Source: Paraconexibacter antarcticus
GTDB lineage: Bacteria > Actinomycetota > Thermoleophilia > Solirubrobacterales > Solirubrobacteraceae
Reading direction: 5' to 3'
DNA length: 64,000 bases
Assembly: GCF_024220175.1 (NCBI RefSeq)
Contig: NZ_CP098502.1
Location: forward strand, 1,798,001-1,862,000
Shown here in pieces: positions 17,110 to 25,374 of the stretch; position 1 is the first letter of the stretch; each line of letters begins with the position of its first letter. The translations under genes were made by a program, and so were the position numbers. Under the pieces are notes generated by a model, which worked only from the letters and a program-made list of their open reading frames with translations, had not been told where the DNA came from and searched no databases.

Positions 17110-18276
17110 ATGACCGACCACACCGCGCCCCGCGCCGACGTCGCCGCCCCATCGCCCGCCCCGTCCGCGCCCCTCCGGGTCCTCGTCGCCGGCGGCGGCA
17201 CCGCCGCCCTGGAAGCCGCGCTCGCGCTGCGCGCGCTCGCCGGCGACCGCGTCACGACGACGGTCCTCGCGCCCGCCGGCGACTACGTCGACCGCCCGTC
17301 GACCGTCCGCGAGCCGTTCGCCGGCGCCCCCGCGGCCCGCCACGACCTCGGCGGCCTGCTGCGCGACGCCGGCGCCACGCACGTGACCGACAGCCTGGCC
17401 TGGGTCGACACCGGCGAGCGCGTCGCGCACACCACCGGAGGCGCCGCGCTCCCGTACGACGAGCTCGTCATCGCCGTCGGCGCCCGGATGCACCCGAGCT
17501 ACCCCGCCGCCACGACGCTCGACGACCGCAGCCTGGGGACCGTCCTCGGCGGTCTCGTGCAGGACGTCGAGACCGGCCACGTGCGCCGCATCGCCTTCGT
17601 CGTGCCGGACGGCGCGAGCTGGCCGCTGCCGCTCTACGAGCTCGCGCTGCAGACCGCCGAGCGCGCCTACGACAGCTGCACCGACGTCAGGATCACCTTC
17701 ATCACGCCCGAGCGCGCGCCGCTCGCCGTCTTCGGGCCCGAGGCCTCCGCCGCCGTCGCGGCCCGCCTCCAGGAGGCCGGCATCGCCGTCCGCACGGGCG
17801 CCGTCGCCCAGGTCCCCTCGGGACAGCGCGTGCTCGTCGCCGAGCGGCACGAGGCGTTCGACGTCGACCGCGTCGTCACCCTGCCCGTGCTCGTCGGGCC
17901 GGGGATCCGCGGCCTGCCGCTGACGACCCACGGGTTCCTCCCGGTCGATCCGCTCGGCGCCGTGCGCGGCACCGAGCACGTCCACGCGGCCGGCGACGCG
18001 ACCGACTTCGCGGTCAAGCACGGCGGCATCGCCGCGCAGCAGGCCGACGTGGTCGCGACGGTCATCGCCCGCGCCGCCGGTGCCGACGTCACCCCTCGCC
18101 CTGTGCGCGCGGAGCTCCGCGGCCTCCTGCTCACCGGCCGCACGCCGGTCCTCGTGGGCGGCCGCGTCGGCCGCGAGCAGGGCTTCGCGTCGTCCGCCGA
18201 GGGTCCGGAGGCCTGGGCGCAGGAGACGAAGATCGCCTCCCGGCACCTCGCCGCCTTCCTCGAGGGACGCCGGTAG
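17110..18276 (+). CDS. FAD-dependent pyridine nucleotide-disulfide-type oxidoreductase
   Basis: The 388-residue protein has an N-terminal FAD-binding Rossmann motif (RVLVAGGGTAALEAALALR) after a 20-residue Ala/Pro-rich tail, an internal nucleotide-binding region, and the C-terminal FAD motif with HVHAAGDATDF followed by GGIAAQQADVVA. The overall form is that of sulfide:quinone oxidoreductase or NDH-2-like proteins, but the paired redox cysteines of true sulfide:quinone oxidoreductases are not visible, so the substrate is open. TAGCGT ends exactly 7 nt before the ATG with no Shine-Dalgarno: a clear leaderless candidate. It is 2 bp upstream of a universal stress protein gene and related to the protein at 19654-20814. 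Confidence 0.85.
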   Translation: MTDHTAPRADVAAPSPAPSAPLRVLVAGGGTAALEAALALRALAGDRVTTTVLAPAGDYVDRPSTVREPFAGAPAARHDLGGLLRDAGATHVTDSLAWVDTGERVAHTTGGAALPYDELVIAVGARMHPSYPAATTLDDRSLGTVLGGLVQDVETGHVRRIAFVVPDGASWPLPLYELALQTAERAYDSCTDVRITFITPERAPLAVFGPEASAAVAARLQEAGIAVRTGAVAQVPSGQRVLVAERHEAFDVDRVVTLPVLVGPGIRGLPLTTHGFLPVDPLGAVRGTEHVHAAGDATDFAVKHGGIAAQQADVVATVIARAAGADVTPRPVRAELRGLLLTGRTPVLVGGRVGREQGFASSAEGPEAWAQETKIASRHLAAFLEGRR

Positions 18277-18278
18277 CG

Positions 18279-19766
18279 GTGTTCGGCCACGTCATCGTCG
18301 GCGTCGACGGCCGCGAGGGCAGCCGCGCCGCGGTCGCCCTCGGGCGCGCGCTCGGCTCAGGCCGCCTCACGCTCGTCGGCGCCTACCCGCACGACCCGGC
18401 CCGTACCCGCGGGTCGGTCGCCGGCTTCGAGGAGCTCCAGCGGCGGGACACCCAGCGGGCCCTCGAGGGCTGCCGGTTCGTCACGGGGGCCGACGCGACG
18501 CTCCGCGTCGTCCCCGACAGCTCCCCGGCCCGGGCGCTGCAGGAGGTCGCCGAGGAGGCCGGAGCCGACCTCATCGTCGTCGGCTCCGCCCACCACGGCG
18601 CGTTCGGCCGGCTGCTGCTCGGCGACGTCGGGCGCGGCGTGCTCAACCACGCGCCGTGCCCGGTGGCGATCGCGCCCGAGCGCCTGCGCTGCGTCCCGCT
18701 CACGACCGTCGGGGCCGGCTACGACGGCACGCCGGAGGCGGCGGCCGCGCTCGAGCTCGCCGCCCGGATCGCCGGCGACCACGACGCGAGGCTCATCGTC
18801 CTGACCGCCTGGGAGACGCCGGTGCAGCCGGCCGACCACACCGGCGGCGTCGCCACGACGGTGGACCTGGTGGCCGTGACCGCGGCGGTGCGCGAGGCCG
18901 CCCAGGCGCGGCTCGACGCGGTCCTCGCGGATCTGCCCGCCGGCACCGAGGGCCGGCTCCTGCACGGCGCCCCGGCCGCGGTGCTCGCCGAGGCCGCCGG
19001 GACGCTCGACCTCCTCGTCGTCGGCTCGCGGGGCTGGGGCGCGGTCCGCCGGGTCGTCCTCGGCAGCACCGCCGACCGGCTCGCGCACTCGGCACCGTGC
19101 CCGCTCGTCGTCGTCCCGCGGCCGGTGACGGCGGGGACGGACGCTGCGGCGGGCGCCGCGGCCGGTGCGGGCGCGGGCGCGGGCGTGTCGTCGCGCTCAG
19201 GAGCGGGGCAGGCTGACCGGCACGTCCGGGGTCGTCGCCGCGGGGCGGCGCGCGCCGCGGACGAAGCGGGTCGCCCTGTGGGCCGGGGCCGCCGGGGCCG
19301 CCGGGTCGCCGGAGGGGTCGGTGGCGGCCGCGGGGCCGGCAGCGGACGGCATGAGCGGATGGAGGGCCATGGCCGGCGGCAGCAGCTCCGGGTGCCCGGT
19401 GAGGTCGCCGAGGCCTCCGTCCTGACGGTGCCACATGCGGGTTCCGGGGGGTTCGGGGTCGGGTCCGAGGCTCATGCTCACACCCTGAAGCCGCGCGGCG
19501 GCCGCGCCATCGGCGTGAACCCGCGCGTCCGTGCGGCGCGCGCGCACGCGCGCTCGGTAGTTCCCCGCACGCGGTCGGCACCGGGGTACGGACGCCCGGC
19601 CCGGTCGTGGCTGGGACGCTGGAACGAGCCGAATCCGAGCCAGGAGTGGACCGATGACCCCGCAGCGCTTCCGCCGTGCCTCCGCGATCCGCCCGGTCGA
19701 CGTCGTCGTCGCGGGCGGCGGCATCGCGGGCATCGAGGCCGTGCTCGCGCTCCGCGACCTCGGTGA
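18279..19766 (+). CDS. Tandem universal stress protein (UspA x2) with run-on tail
   Basis: Two UspA domains are clear: residues 1-135 (FGHVIVGVDG...IVVGSAHHGAFGRLLLG) and about 142-285, the second with the ATP-type motif VVGSRGWGAVRRVVLGST. The frame does not stop after them; it continues through a Gly/Ala-rich stretch (19140-19190) and some 190 low-complexity Arg/Gly residues, overlapping a minus-strand gene and the first 113 bp of the next oxidoreductase gene. A one-base slip in the G/C repeat near 19165-19190 would move it into a frame that stops at 19216, which is the expected end for a double Usp. I therefore regard everything after about 19130 as doubtful. Usp proteins bind ATP and aid stress survival in the cytoplasm. 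Confidence 0.75.
   Translation: MFGHVIVGVDGREGSRAAVALGRALGSGRLTLVGAYPHDPARTRGSVAGFEELQRRDTQRALEGCRFVTGADATLRVVPDSSPARALQEVAEEAGADLIVVGSAHHGAFGRLLLGDVGRGVLNHAPCPVAIAPERLRCVPLTTVGAGYDGTPEAAAALELAARIAGDHDARLIVLTAWETPVQPADHTGGVATTVDLVAVTAAVREAAQARLDAVLADLPAGTEGRLLHGAPAAVLAEAAGTLDLLVVGSRGWGAVRRVVLGSTADRLAHSAPCPLVVVPRPVTAGTDAAAGAAAGAGAGAGVSSRSGAGQADRHVRGRRRGAARAADEAGRPVGRGRRGRRVAGGVGGGRGAGSGRHERMEGHGRRQQLRVPGEVAEASVLTVPHAGSGGFGVGSEAHAHTLKPRGGRAIGVNPRVRAARAHARSVVPRTRSAPGYGRPARSWLGRWNEPNPSQEWTDDPAALPPCLRDPPGRRRRRGRRHRGHRGRARAPRPR
19197..19475 (-). CDS. Small hypothetical protein, Pro/Ala-rich
   Basis: The 92-residue frame starts at ATG 19475 with a weak AGGG site upstream and has G or C in nearly every third codon position, as real genes here do. 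It begins MSLGPDPEPPGTRMWHRQDG and continues with a Pro/Ala-rich middle and a basic C-terminus. No domain is recognised and no membrane segment is seen. It lies opposite the doubtful run-on tail of the universal stress gene, which supports that tail being artefactual or the result of mutation. Function unknown. Confidence 0.5.
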   Translation of the reverse strand: MSLGPDPEPPGTRMWHRQDGGLGDLTGHPELLPPAMALHPLMPSAAGPAAATDPSGDPAAPAAPAHRATRFVRGARRPAATTPDVPVSLPRS

Positions 19767-20814
19767 GGAACGCCTGCGCGTCCACGTCGTCGCCGCGCAC
19801 CCGTCGTTCAGCCTCCGCCCGCAGCTGCTCGGTGAGCCCTGGGGCCGCCCGCCGCTGCGTCTCGGCCTGGTGGAGCTCTGCACGAGCTTCGGCGCCCGCT
19901 TCACCCCGGCACGCATCGGCCGGGTCGACACCGCGGCGCGTCGCCTGTGGACGACCGCCGGCGCGGAGATCCCCTACGACCGGCTGCTGCTCGCCCCCGG
20001 CGGACGGCTGACGCTGCCCTATCCGCTCACGCGCGTGCTCGGCTTCGGGAGCCTCCCGCGCACGCTCGCGCAGGCCGAGACCGGGAGCGTCGAGATCGTC
20101 GTCCCCCCGCGGACGAGCTGGACGCTGCCCGCCTACGAGCTCGCGCTGCTCACCGCCGGCGAGCACCCGGGCCGCAGCGTGCGCGTCGTCACGGACGAGC
20201 GGACGCCGCTGGACGCGTTCGGCCCCGGGGCCGAGGCGGAGATCCGCGCGTTCCTCGCCCGCCACGGCGTCACCGCCGACTGCGGGCGCCCGGTCGGCCT
20301 CGGGACCGACCCGTCCGATCTGGCCGACACGGTCGTCGCCCTTCCGCTCGTCCAGGGTCCCGGGCTGCACGGCGTGGCCACGGACCCCCGCGGGTTTGTC
20401 CAGGCCGGGTCCGACATGGCCGTCCCCGGCGCCGACGACGTGTGGGCCGCCGGTGACGCGGTCGCGGGCACCGTCAAGCAGGGCGGGATCGCGGCGCAGC
20501 AGGCCGACGTCGCGGCGGCCGCGATCGTCCGCTCGGCCGGAGGCCCCGCCCCCCGCGCGGCGACGGGCCCGGTGCTGCGCGGCAAGCTCGCCGCGGGCGG
20601 CGAGGAGCTCTACCTCCGGCGGGTCCTGAACGACAGCCACGCCGGCCAGGCGTCCGAGCAGCCGCTGTGGATGCCGCCGAGCATCGTCTGCGCGTGGCGC
20701 CTCGCGCGCTGGCTCACGCACGAGGGCGGCGGTTCGCCGGCCTCGCTCGAGCACGTGGGCGGGCCGGTGCCGGGGGCGGTCCCCGCGCCGGGGCCCGGCG
20801 CCGTCCCGGTGTGA
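19654..20814 (+). CDS. FAD-dependent oxidoreductase (SQR/NDH-2-like), second copy
   Basis: The 386-residue protein shares its plan with the protein encoded at 17110-18276: FAD motif DVVVAGGGIAGIEAVLALRD, the internal VRVVTDERTPLDAFGP block (compare ITFITPERAPLAVFGP), and DDVWAAGDAVAGTVKQGGIA near the C-terminus. It carries Cys residues in ELCTSFG, ADCGRP and IVCAWR, but not in the usual sulfide:quinone oxidoreductase arrangement. GGAG precedes the ATG at 19654. The pair flanking a universal stress gene suggests a respiratory or stress-redox role, possibly quinone reduction; the substrate is not known. Confidence 0.85.
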   Translation: MTPQRFRRASAIRPVDVVVAGGGIAGIEAVLALRDLGEERLRVHVVAAHPSFSLRPQLLGEPWGRPPLRLGLVELCTSFGARFTPARIGRVDTAARRLWTTAGAEIPYDRLLLAPGGRLTLPYPLTRVLGFGSLPRTLAQAETGSVEIVVPPRTSWTLPAYELALLTAGEHPGRSVRVVTDERTPLDAFGPGAEAEIRAFLARHGVTADCGRPVGLGTDPSDLADTVVALPLVQGPGLHGVATDPRGFVQAGSDMAVPGADDVWAAGDAVAGTVKQGGIAAQQADVAAAAIVRSAGGPAPRAATGPVLRGKLAAGGEELYLRRVLNDSHAGQASEQPLWMPPSIVCAWRLARWLTHEGGGSPASLEHVGGPVPGAVPAPGPGAVPV

Positions 20815-20886
20815 GCCGGCGGGGCCGGTGCCCCGTCCCCGCCGGCGACCGCCCGCCCGCCCGCTGCGGCAGGATGGGGGCCGGCC

Positions 20887-21441
20887 ATGCCCCCGATCCA
20901 CGTGCTCCTCATCTCCGGCAGCCTCCGTGACGGCTCCACGAACACCGCGGTCCTCCGCACGGCGCAGGCCGACGCGGGGCCCGGCGTCGAGGCGAGCCTC
21001 GCCGCCGCGATCGACGCGCTGCCGCACTTCAGCCCGGACGCGGACGTCGCCGGCGCGGCGGTGCCCGCACCGGTCGCGGCGCTCCGCCGCGCGGTCGGCG
21101 CCGCCGACGCGGTGCTCGTCTGCACCCCCGAGTACGCCGGCGCGCTGCCCGCCGTCCTGAAGAACGTCCTCGAGTGGACGATCGGGGACGGCGGCCTCTA
21201 CGAGAAGCCGGTGGCCTGGATCAACTGCTCGGGCCCGGCGGCGCCGACCGGTGGCGCCGACGCGCACGACTCGCTCGCGAAGGTCCTGCGCTACGCCGGC
21301 GCCATGACGGTCGATGCCGCGTGCGCGCGGATCCCGCTGACGCGGGCCGACATCGGCCCGGACGGCCTCGTGGCCGACGCGGCCGCCCGGGCGGGCATCA
21401 CCGCCGCGCTCGCGACGCTCGTCGCCGCCGTCCCGCGCTGA
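20887..21441 (+). CDS. NADPH-dependent FMN reductase family protein
   Basis: The 184-residue flavodoxin-like protein has the phosphate-binding loop ISGSLRDGSTNTAVLR and the TPEYAGALPAVLKNVLEW motif that contacts FMN, both diagnostic of the NADPH-dependent FMN reductase (azoreductase/chromate reductase-like) family. Length is normal. It would reduce free or bound flavin or quinones in the cytoplasm. It lies between two flavin oxidoreductase genes and fits a redox-stress neighbourhood. Confidence 0.9.
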   Translation: MPPIHVLLISGSLRDGSTNTAVLRTAQADAGPGVEASLAAAIDALPHFSPDADVAGAAVPAPVAALRRAVGAADAVLVCTPEYAGALPAVLKNVLEWTIGDGGLYEKPVAWINCSGPAAPTGGADAHDSLAKVLRYAGAMTVDAACARIPLTRADIGPDGLVADAAARAGITAALATLVAAVPR

Positions 21442-21494
21442 CCGGGCGCGTTCGGCGCGGTTGACCTTTGCCGGAACGGGCATCCGACGTCCCG

Positions 21495-23045
21495 ATGCCC
21501 GCCCAGGAGACCGCCGCCCACCCCTCGACCGTCGCCGCCCCAACGGCCACCACCTCGCTCTGGCTCGAGACCGGGCCCGTCTCGCCGTCGGACCCGCGGC
21601 CGGCCGCCGGGCGCCGCGTGCAGACGTGCGTCGTCGGCGGCGGGATCGTCGGCGTCACCCTCGCGCTCCTGCAGGCGCGCCGGGGACAGGACGTCCTGCT
21701 CCTCGAGCGCGGGCGCATCGGCGGCGGCGTCACCGGCTGCACGACCGGGAAGGTCAGCCTGCTCCACTCCCCGCGGTACGCCTCGCTCGTCCGCAGGCAC
21801 GACCGCGGGCGGATGGATGCCTATGTCGCGCTGCAGCGCCGCGGCCTTGACCTCGTGCGCGACTGGTCGGCCCGCATCGACGGCGCGTGGGCGACCCGCG
21901 ACGCGGTGACCTACGTGCGCAGCGCGGCGGAGGCGCACACGATCGAGGAGGAGGGCGAGGCGCTCGCGGGGCTCGGCATCGACGTGCGCCCGGCCGGCCC
22001 GGCGGACGTCGCCTTCGACGAGCTCGCCGCCGGCCTCGTGCTGCCCGGCCAGGGTCGCCTGCACGCCGTCCGCTACCTCGGAGGGCTCGCCGAGGCCGCG
22101 CGCGCCGCCGGCGCCTCGCTCGTCACCGGCGCGCCGGTCACGGCCCTCCGCGGGAGCGGCGGCGCGTACCGCGTCGTCCTCGAGGACGGGACGGAGATCG
22201 AGGCCGAGCACGTCGTCGTCGCGACGCACGCGCCGATCTTCGACCGCGGCGCCCACTTCGCGCTGCAGGAGGCCATCCGCTCCTACGCCATCGCCGTCCC
22301 CGTGCCGGACGAGCCCGCCGCCATGACCTACTGCGCCGACGAGCCGTCACGGTCGGTGATGGGCCACACCGAGGGCGGCACGACCTACGCCGTCGTCGGC
22401 GGGGAGGGCCATCCGGCGGGGCGGTCCTCCGACGACGGGCGCTACGGCCGCCTCACCGACTGGGCCGTGGCGCGCCTCGGCGCGCGCGGCCCCGCGCCCT
22501 ACCGCTGGTCCGCGCAGGATCTCGTGCCGGTCGACGGGCTGCCGCTCGTCGGGCCGTACGTCCCGGGCGCGAGCCACCTCTGGACCGCGACCGGCTTCGC
22601 GAAGTGGGGCCTCGCCGCCGGGACCGGCGCCGCCGCCGCGCTCGACGAGGCGATCGCCGGGGAGCAGCCCGAGGCGACGTCCGTGCTGCGCCCGTGGCGG
22701 CCCGCGGTGCGGGCCGGCGCCGCGTCGCTCGTGACGAACAACCTCGCGGTCCAGCGCCACCTCGTCGGCGACCGCCTCGCCACGCTGCTGCGCGGGGGGA
22801 CGCCGGACACGCCGCTCGCGCCGGGCGAGGGTCGCGTCGAGCGCGTCCGGGGCCGCGCGGTGGCGGTGGCCCGCGATCGCGACGGGGTCGTCCACCGTCG
22901 TTCGGCGACGTGCACGCACCTGGGCTGCGAGGTCCGTTGGAACGGGGACGAGCAGAGCTGGGACTGCCCGTGCCACGGGTCGCGGTTCGGCTGCGACGGC
23001 ACGGTGCTCGAGGGCCCGGCCGTCGACCCGCTCGGCGAGGCCTGA
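21495..23045 (+). CDS. FAD-dependent oxidoreductase fused to a Rieske [2Fe-2S] domain
   Basis: The 516-residue protein combines an N-terminal DAO-type FAD domain ([21 protein letters not shown], then [15 protein letters not shown]) with a C-terminal Rieske domain carrying CTHLGC and CPCHGSRF, the full set of two Cys and two His ligands. The fusion is known in bacterial families thought to pass electrons from a substrate at the flavin to the iron-sulfur cluster; their substrates are mostly unknown. The ATG at 21495 is preferred to the TTG at 21468. No signal peptide is visible. It closes the redox block and ends before a hairpin at 23068-23112. Confidence 0.88.
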   Translation: MPAQETAAHPSTVAAPTATTSLWLETGPVSPSDPRPAAGRRVQTCVVGGGIVGVTLALLQARRGQDVLLLERGRIGGGVTGCTTGKVSLLHSPRYASLVRRHDRGRMDAYVALQRRGLDLVRDWSARIDGAWATRDAVTYVRSAAEAHTIEEEGEALAGLGIDVRPAGPADVAFDELAAGLVLPGQGRLHAVRYLGGLAEAARAAGASLVTGAPVTALRGSGGAYRVVLEDGTEIEAEHVVVATHAPIFDRGAHFALQEAIRSYAIAVPVPDEPAAMTYCADEPSRSVMGHTEGGTTYAVVGGEGHPAGRSSDDGRYGRLTDWAVARLGARGPAPYRWSAQDLVPVDGLPLVGPYVPGASHLWTATGFAKWGLAAGTGAAAALDEAIAGEQPEATSVLRPWRPAVRAGAASLVTNNLAVQRHLVGDRLATLLRGGTPDTPLAPGEGRVERVRGRAVAVARDRDGVVHRRSATCTHLGCEVRWNGDEQSWDCPCHGSRFGCDGTVLEGPAVDPLGEA

Positions 23046-23067
23046 GCGGCCGCCGCCCCCCAAGCCC

Positions 23068-23112
23068 GGCGTGCGGTCTCGTGGGTCATATCCCCCCACT
23101 TGGCCGCACGCC
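23068..23112. terminator. Nested hairpin between convergent genes
   Basis: An outer 9-bp stem (GGCGTGCGG at 23068-23076 with CCGCACGCC at 23104-23112) encloses an inner GTGGG/CCCAC stem (23081-23085 with 23095-23099). It lies between the flavin-Rieske gene and the convergent coiled-coil gene. There is no U-tract, so a terminator role in either direction is inferred from position. Confidence 0.5.
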
Positions 23113-23177
23113 GCCGGGGGGCGGGCGGCTCGGGCGGGCGTGGCCTGACGCCGGTCACCGCCGCCCGGCGCGCGCCC

Positions 23178-23675
23178 TCAGCGCGACCTGCGGGCGGTCT
23201 TCGCGGTGTCGGCGGCGGCGGCGAGGCGGTCGGCCTCGTCCGCCTGGCGCTGCGCCTCGGCGCGCGCATCGAGCGCGGCCTCCCGCTCGCGCAGGGCGGT
23301 CGCCCGCTCGCTGCGAGCCCGCCTGTCGCCGGCGGCCCGCTCGGCCTCGGCGGCGGCCGCCGCGTTCCGGCGTCGCCGCGCGGCGAGGTCCTCGGCGCGG
23401 GCGTCGCGCTCCTCACGGCGCTCCTCCGCGGCGGCCTCGCGACGGTCGGCGTCGGTGTCCAGGCGCCGGGCGTCCTTGCGCGCGGCCGCGGCGGCGCGCT
23501 TGCGCCGGGCGTCCAGGCGCAGGCCCTCGTCGCCGAGCCAGCGGCCGGCGGTGTCGCGGATCGCGGCGTCGGCCCGGTCGTAGGCCGGCGGGGATCCGGC
23601 CAGGCGCGCGGGGATGCCGGCGACCGCGAGCCCGAGGCGCACGGCGTGACGGGGGACGGTGGTGACGGGGCTCAT
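23178..23675 (-). CDS. Coiled-coil protein, Ala/Arg/Glu-rich
   Basis: The 165-residue protein begins with an uncharged segment (TVPRHAVRLGLAVAGIPARL) and then is almost entirely Ala, Arg, Glu, Asp and Lys in a long predicted helix that could form a coiled coil. No catalytic motif is seen. AGGAGG lies before its ATG, which overlaps the stop of the upstream coiled-coil gene (ATGA), so the two are co-translated. Stress-related or envelope-associated scaffolding is possible but unproven. Similarity in composition to translation factor IF-2 linkers is not evidence of that function. Confidence 0.65.
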   Translation of the reverse strand: MSPVTTVPRHAVRLGLAVAGIPARLAGSPPAYDRADAAIRDTAGRWLGDEGLRLDARRKRAAAAARKDARRLDTDADRREAAAEERREERDARAEDLAARRRRNAAAAAEAERAAGDRRARSERATALREREAALDARAEAQRQADEADRLAAAADTAKTARRSR

Positions 23676-24085
23676 GCGGTCTCCTCCTGATCGGGGTCGA
23701 GGCGGTCGGCGGCGGCCTCGCGGGTCTCCGCGGCGCGCCGCTCGGCGGTCGCCGCGCGCTCCGCGCGCGCCTGGTCGGCTGCCGCGCCGGCGTGCTGCTC
23801 GCGCCGGTCGGCCTCGGCGGCGGCGTCGGCGCGATCCTCGTGGGCGCCGGCGCGCAGCTTGCCGGCCTCGGCGTGCACGGCGGCCCGCTCCTCGGCGATG
23901 TCGGCGCGCTCCTGGGCGGCCTGGGCCCGCGTCTCGGCCTCCCGCGCACGCGCGTCGGCGGCGCCCTGCTCCTGCTGGAGGCGGCCCTCCCGGGCCAGGT
24001 CGCCCCGGTCGAGGATCTCGCCGGCCTTCTCCTTGACGGCCCCGACCAGCGCACCGATCGGGCCTCGGTTCGTACGTTGGCTCAT
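23672..24085 (-). CDS. CsbD-like N-terminus with long coiled coil
   Basis: The 137-residue protein starts with a short block, GALVGAVKEKAGEILDRGDL, that resembles the K-x-KE-x-AG pattern of CsbD-type general stress proteins, followed by about 95 residues of Ala/Arg/Glu heptad-like helix. It is first in a two-gene unit with the coiled-coil gene at 23178-23675. No Shine-Dalgarno is seen; TAGCCG lies 7 nt before the ATG. I infer a stress-associated structural role from the CsbD-like start; the resemblance is short and should be treated with care. Confidence 0.65.
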   Translation of the reverse strand: MSQRTNRGPIGALVGAVKEKAGEILDRGDLAREGRLQQEQGAADARAREAETRAQAAQERADIAEERAAVHAEAGKLRAGAHEDRADAAAEADRREQHAGAAADQARAERAATAERRAAETREAAADRLDPDQEETA

Positions 24086-24198
24086 AGGGTTCGGCTACCC
24101 GGTGGGTCCGGGCCGACACACGGACCTGACAGCGCTCGACAGCCCTTGGCGAGAGCCCCCGCGGGGGCGCACGCCGGCGCGAAGGCCTGAGCGACGGC

Positions 24199-24897
24199 CT
24201 ACGCGACGGCGGGCGCCACGGCGGCGTCCGCCCGCGCGAGCTGCCGGATGCCCCACGCCATGAGCAGCATCCAGGCGCCGAAGTCGACGAGCGGCAGCCA
24301 GAAGCTGATGAGCCCGTGGTACGCGAACGGGCCCGTCTTGAAGAACAGCAGCAGCGCACCCGGGAGCAGCAGCGACCCGAAGGCGGCGTTCGCGTAGGCG
24401 AACCACCGCGGGAGGACCGGCGCCGGGCTCGGATCGCCGATGACGCCGCCGGCGATCGTCAGCGCCTGCATCGCGAACGGCGGGGCGGACAGGAAGGCCA
24501 TGAACCAGCCGGCGTCGTGGAACGCCTGCGTGATCTCGGCGGAGCGGTCGGTGCGGAAGGCCGCGACGCCGAGGAGCATCGCGAAGAGCAGCAGGCACAG
24601 CGTGCCGACGGCACCGGTGACCATCTGCAGCCGGCTGAGCGTCGCGCCGCCCGGGATGCGGTCGAGCACCGACGACATCCCGGCGACGAGTCCCGCGAAG
24701 CCCATCGTGCCGACGACGAGGACGAGGATGCCGAAGCGCTTGAGGTCGGTGTGGTGGCCGTAGAACGCGGCGAGGTGGTCCGCCGACCAGCTCGCCTTCG
24801 GCGGCGGGATGAAGTCGGCGCAGACGAAGCCGACGAGGATGAGGACGAGGGAGATGACCCCGGCCGCGGCACAGACGTTGAGGCTCCGGGCGTTCAT
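24199..24897 (-). CDS. Multi-pass membrane protein (DUF4386-like)
   Basis: The 232-residue protein has six predicted membrane segments with short loops, beginning with NVCAAAGVISLVLILVGFVC and ending in a short Ala-rich tail. Length and topology resemble DUF4386-type proteins, whose function is unknown. The ATG at 24897 is chosen over one at 24915 because TACGTT sits 6 nt upstream in the pattern of leaderless genes here. Downstream of its stop, GCCCCCGCGGGGGC (24155-24168) is a perfect palindrome that may help termination. Confidence 0.75.
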   Translation of the reverse strand: MNARSLNVCAAAGVISLVLILVGFVCADFIPPPKASWSADHLAAFYGHHTDLKRFGILVLVVGTMGFAGLVAGMSSVLDRIPGGATLSRLQMVTGAVGTLCLLLFAMLLGVAAFRTDRSAEITQAFHDAGWFMAFLSAPPFAMQALTIAGGVIGDPSPAPVLPRWFAYANAAFGSLLLPGALLLFFKTGPFAYHGLISFWLPLVDFGAWMLLMAWGIRQLARADAAVAPAVA

Positions 24898-24952
24898 CGC
24901 GCAAACGTAATCCATCCCCGCCGGCCGCGGGGACCGGTCGCGGCGCCGGCCG

Positions 24953-25291
24953 TCAGGACTGGCTCGTCGTGACCGCCGCCGGGCTCGGGGAGGCGCTCCT
25001 CGTCGCGCTCGTGCCGGCCGTGGTGCCGCTCGTCGGGTCCGGCGCGGTGCCCGCCGTCCCGGTGGACGCCGCGTGCGCGCTGCCCGTCGAAGCGGAGGCG
25101 ACGGCGGTGCCGGTCGTCGTGCGCGACGCGGCGACCTCCGTCGCGACGACGCCCCAGGTGCCGACGAACGCGGCGGTGACGCCGACGGCGACGCGGGTCC
25201 GCATCCGCCGGATGCGGGCCTTCCGGACGAGGGCGGCGGGCTTCGGCGGGCGCGGTGCGGGCCGGGGGGTGGGGGCGGGGGTGGAGGTCAT
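24953..25291 (-). CDS. Small single-pass membrane or secreted protein, Thr/Ser/Ala-rich
   Basis: The 112-residue protein has a Pro-rich start, a basic stretch (VRKARIRRMRTR), one membrane segment (VAVGVTAAFVGTWGVVATEV) and a C-terminal low-complexity Thr/Ser/Ala/Gly tail that is probably outside the cell. It lies 83 bp downstream of a ferric-reductase-like membrane protein gene on the same strand and may be an accessory of it. No domain is recognised. Confidence 0.6.
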   Translation of the reverse strand: MTSTPAPTPRPAPRPPKPAALVRKARIRRMRTRVAVGVTAAFVGTWGVVATEVAASRTTTGTAVASASTGSAHAASTGTAGTAPDPTSGTTAGTSATRSASPSPAAVTTSQS

Positions 25292-25374
25292 TACGGTCAA
25301 TCTGACGGTGGTCGGAGGGAGGGGGCTGAGAGCCGGCTGGGAGGTTCCTGTGAGCGTGAGGACCGACTCCGTGC

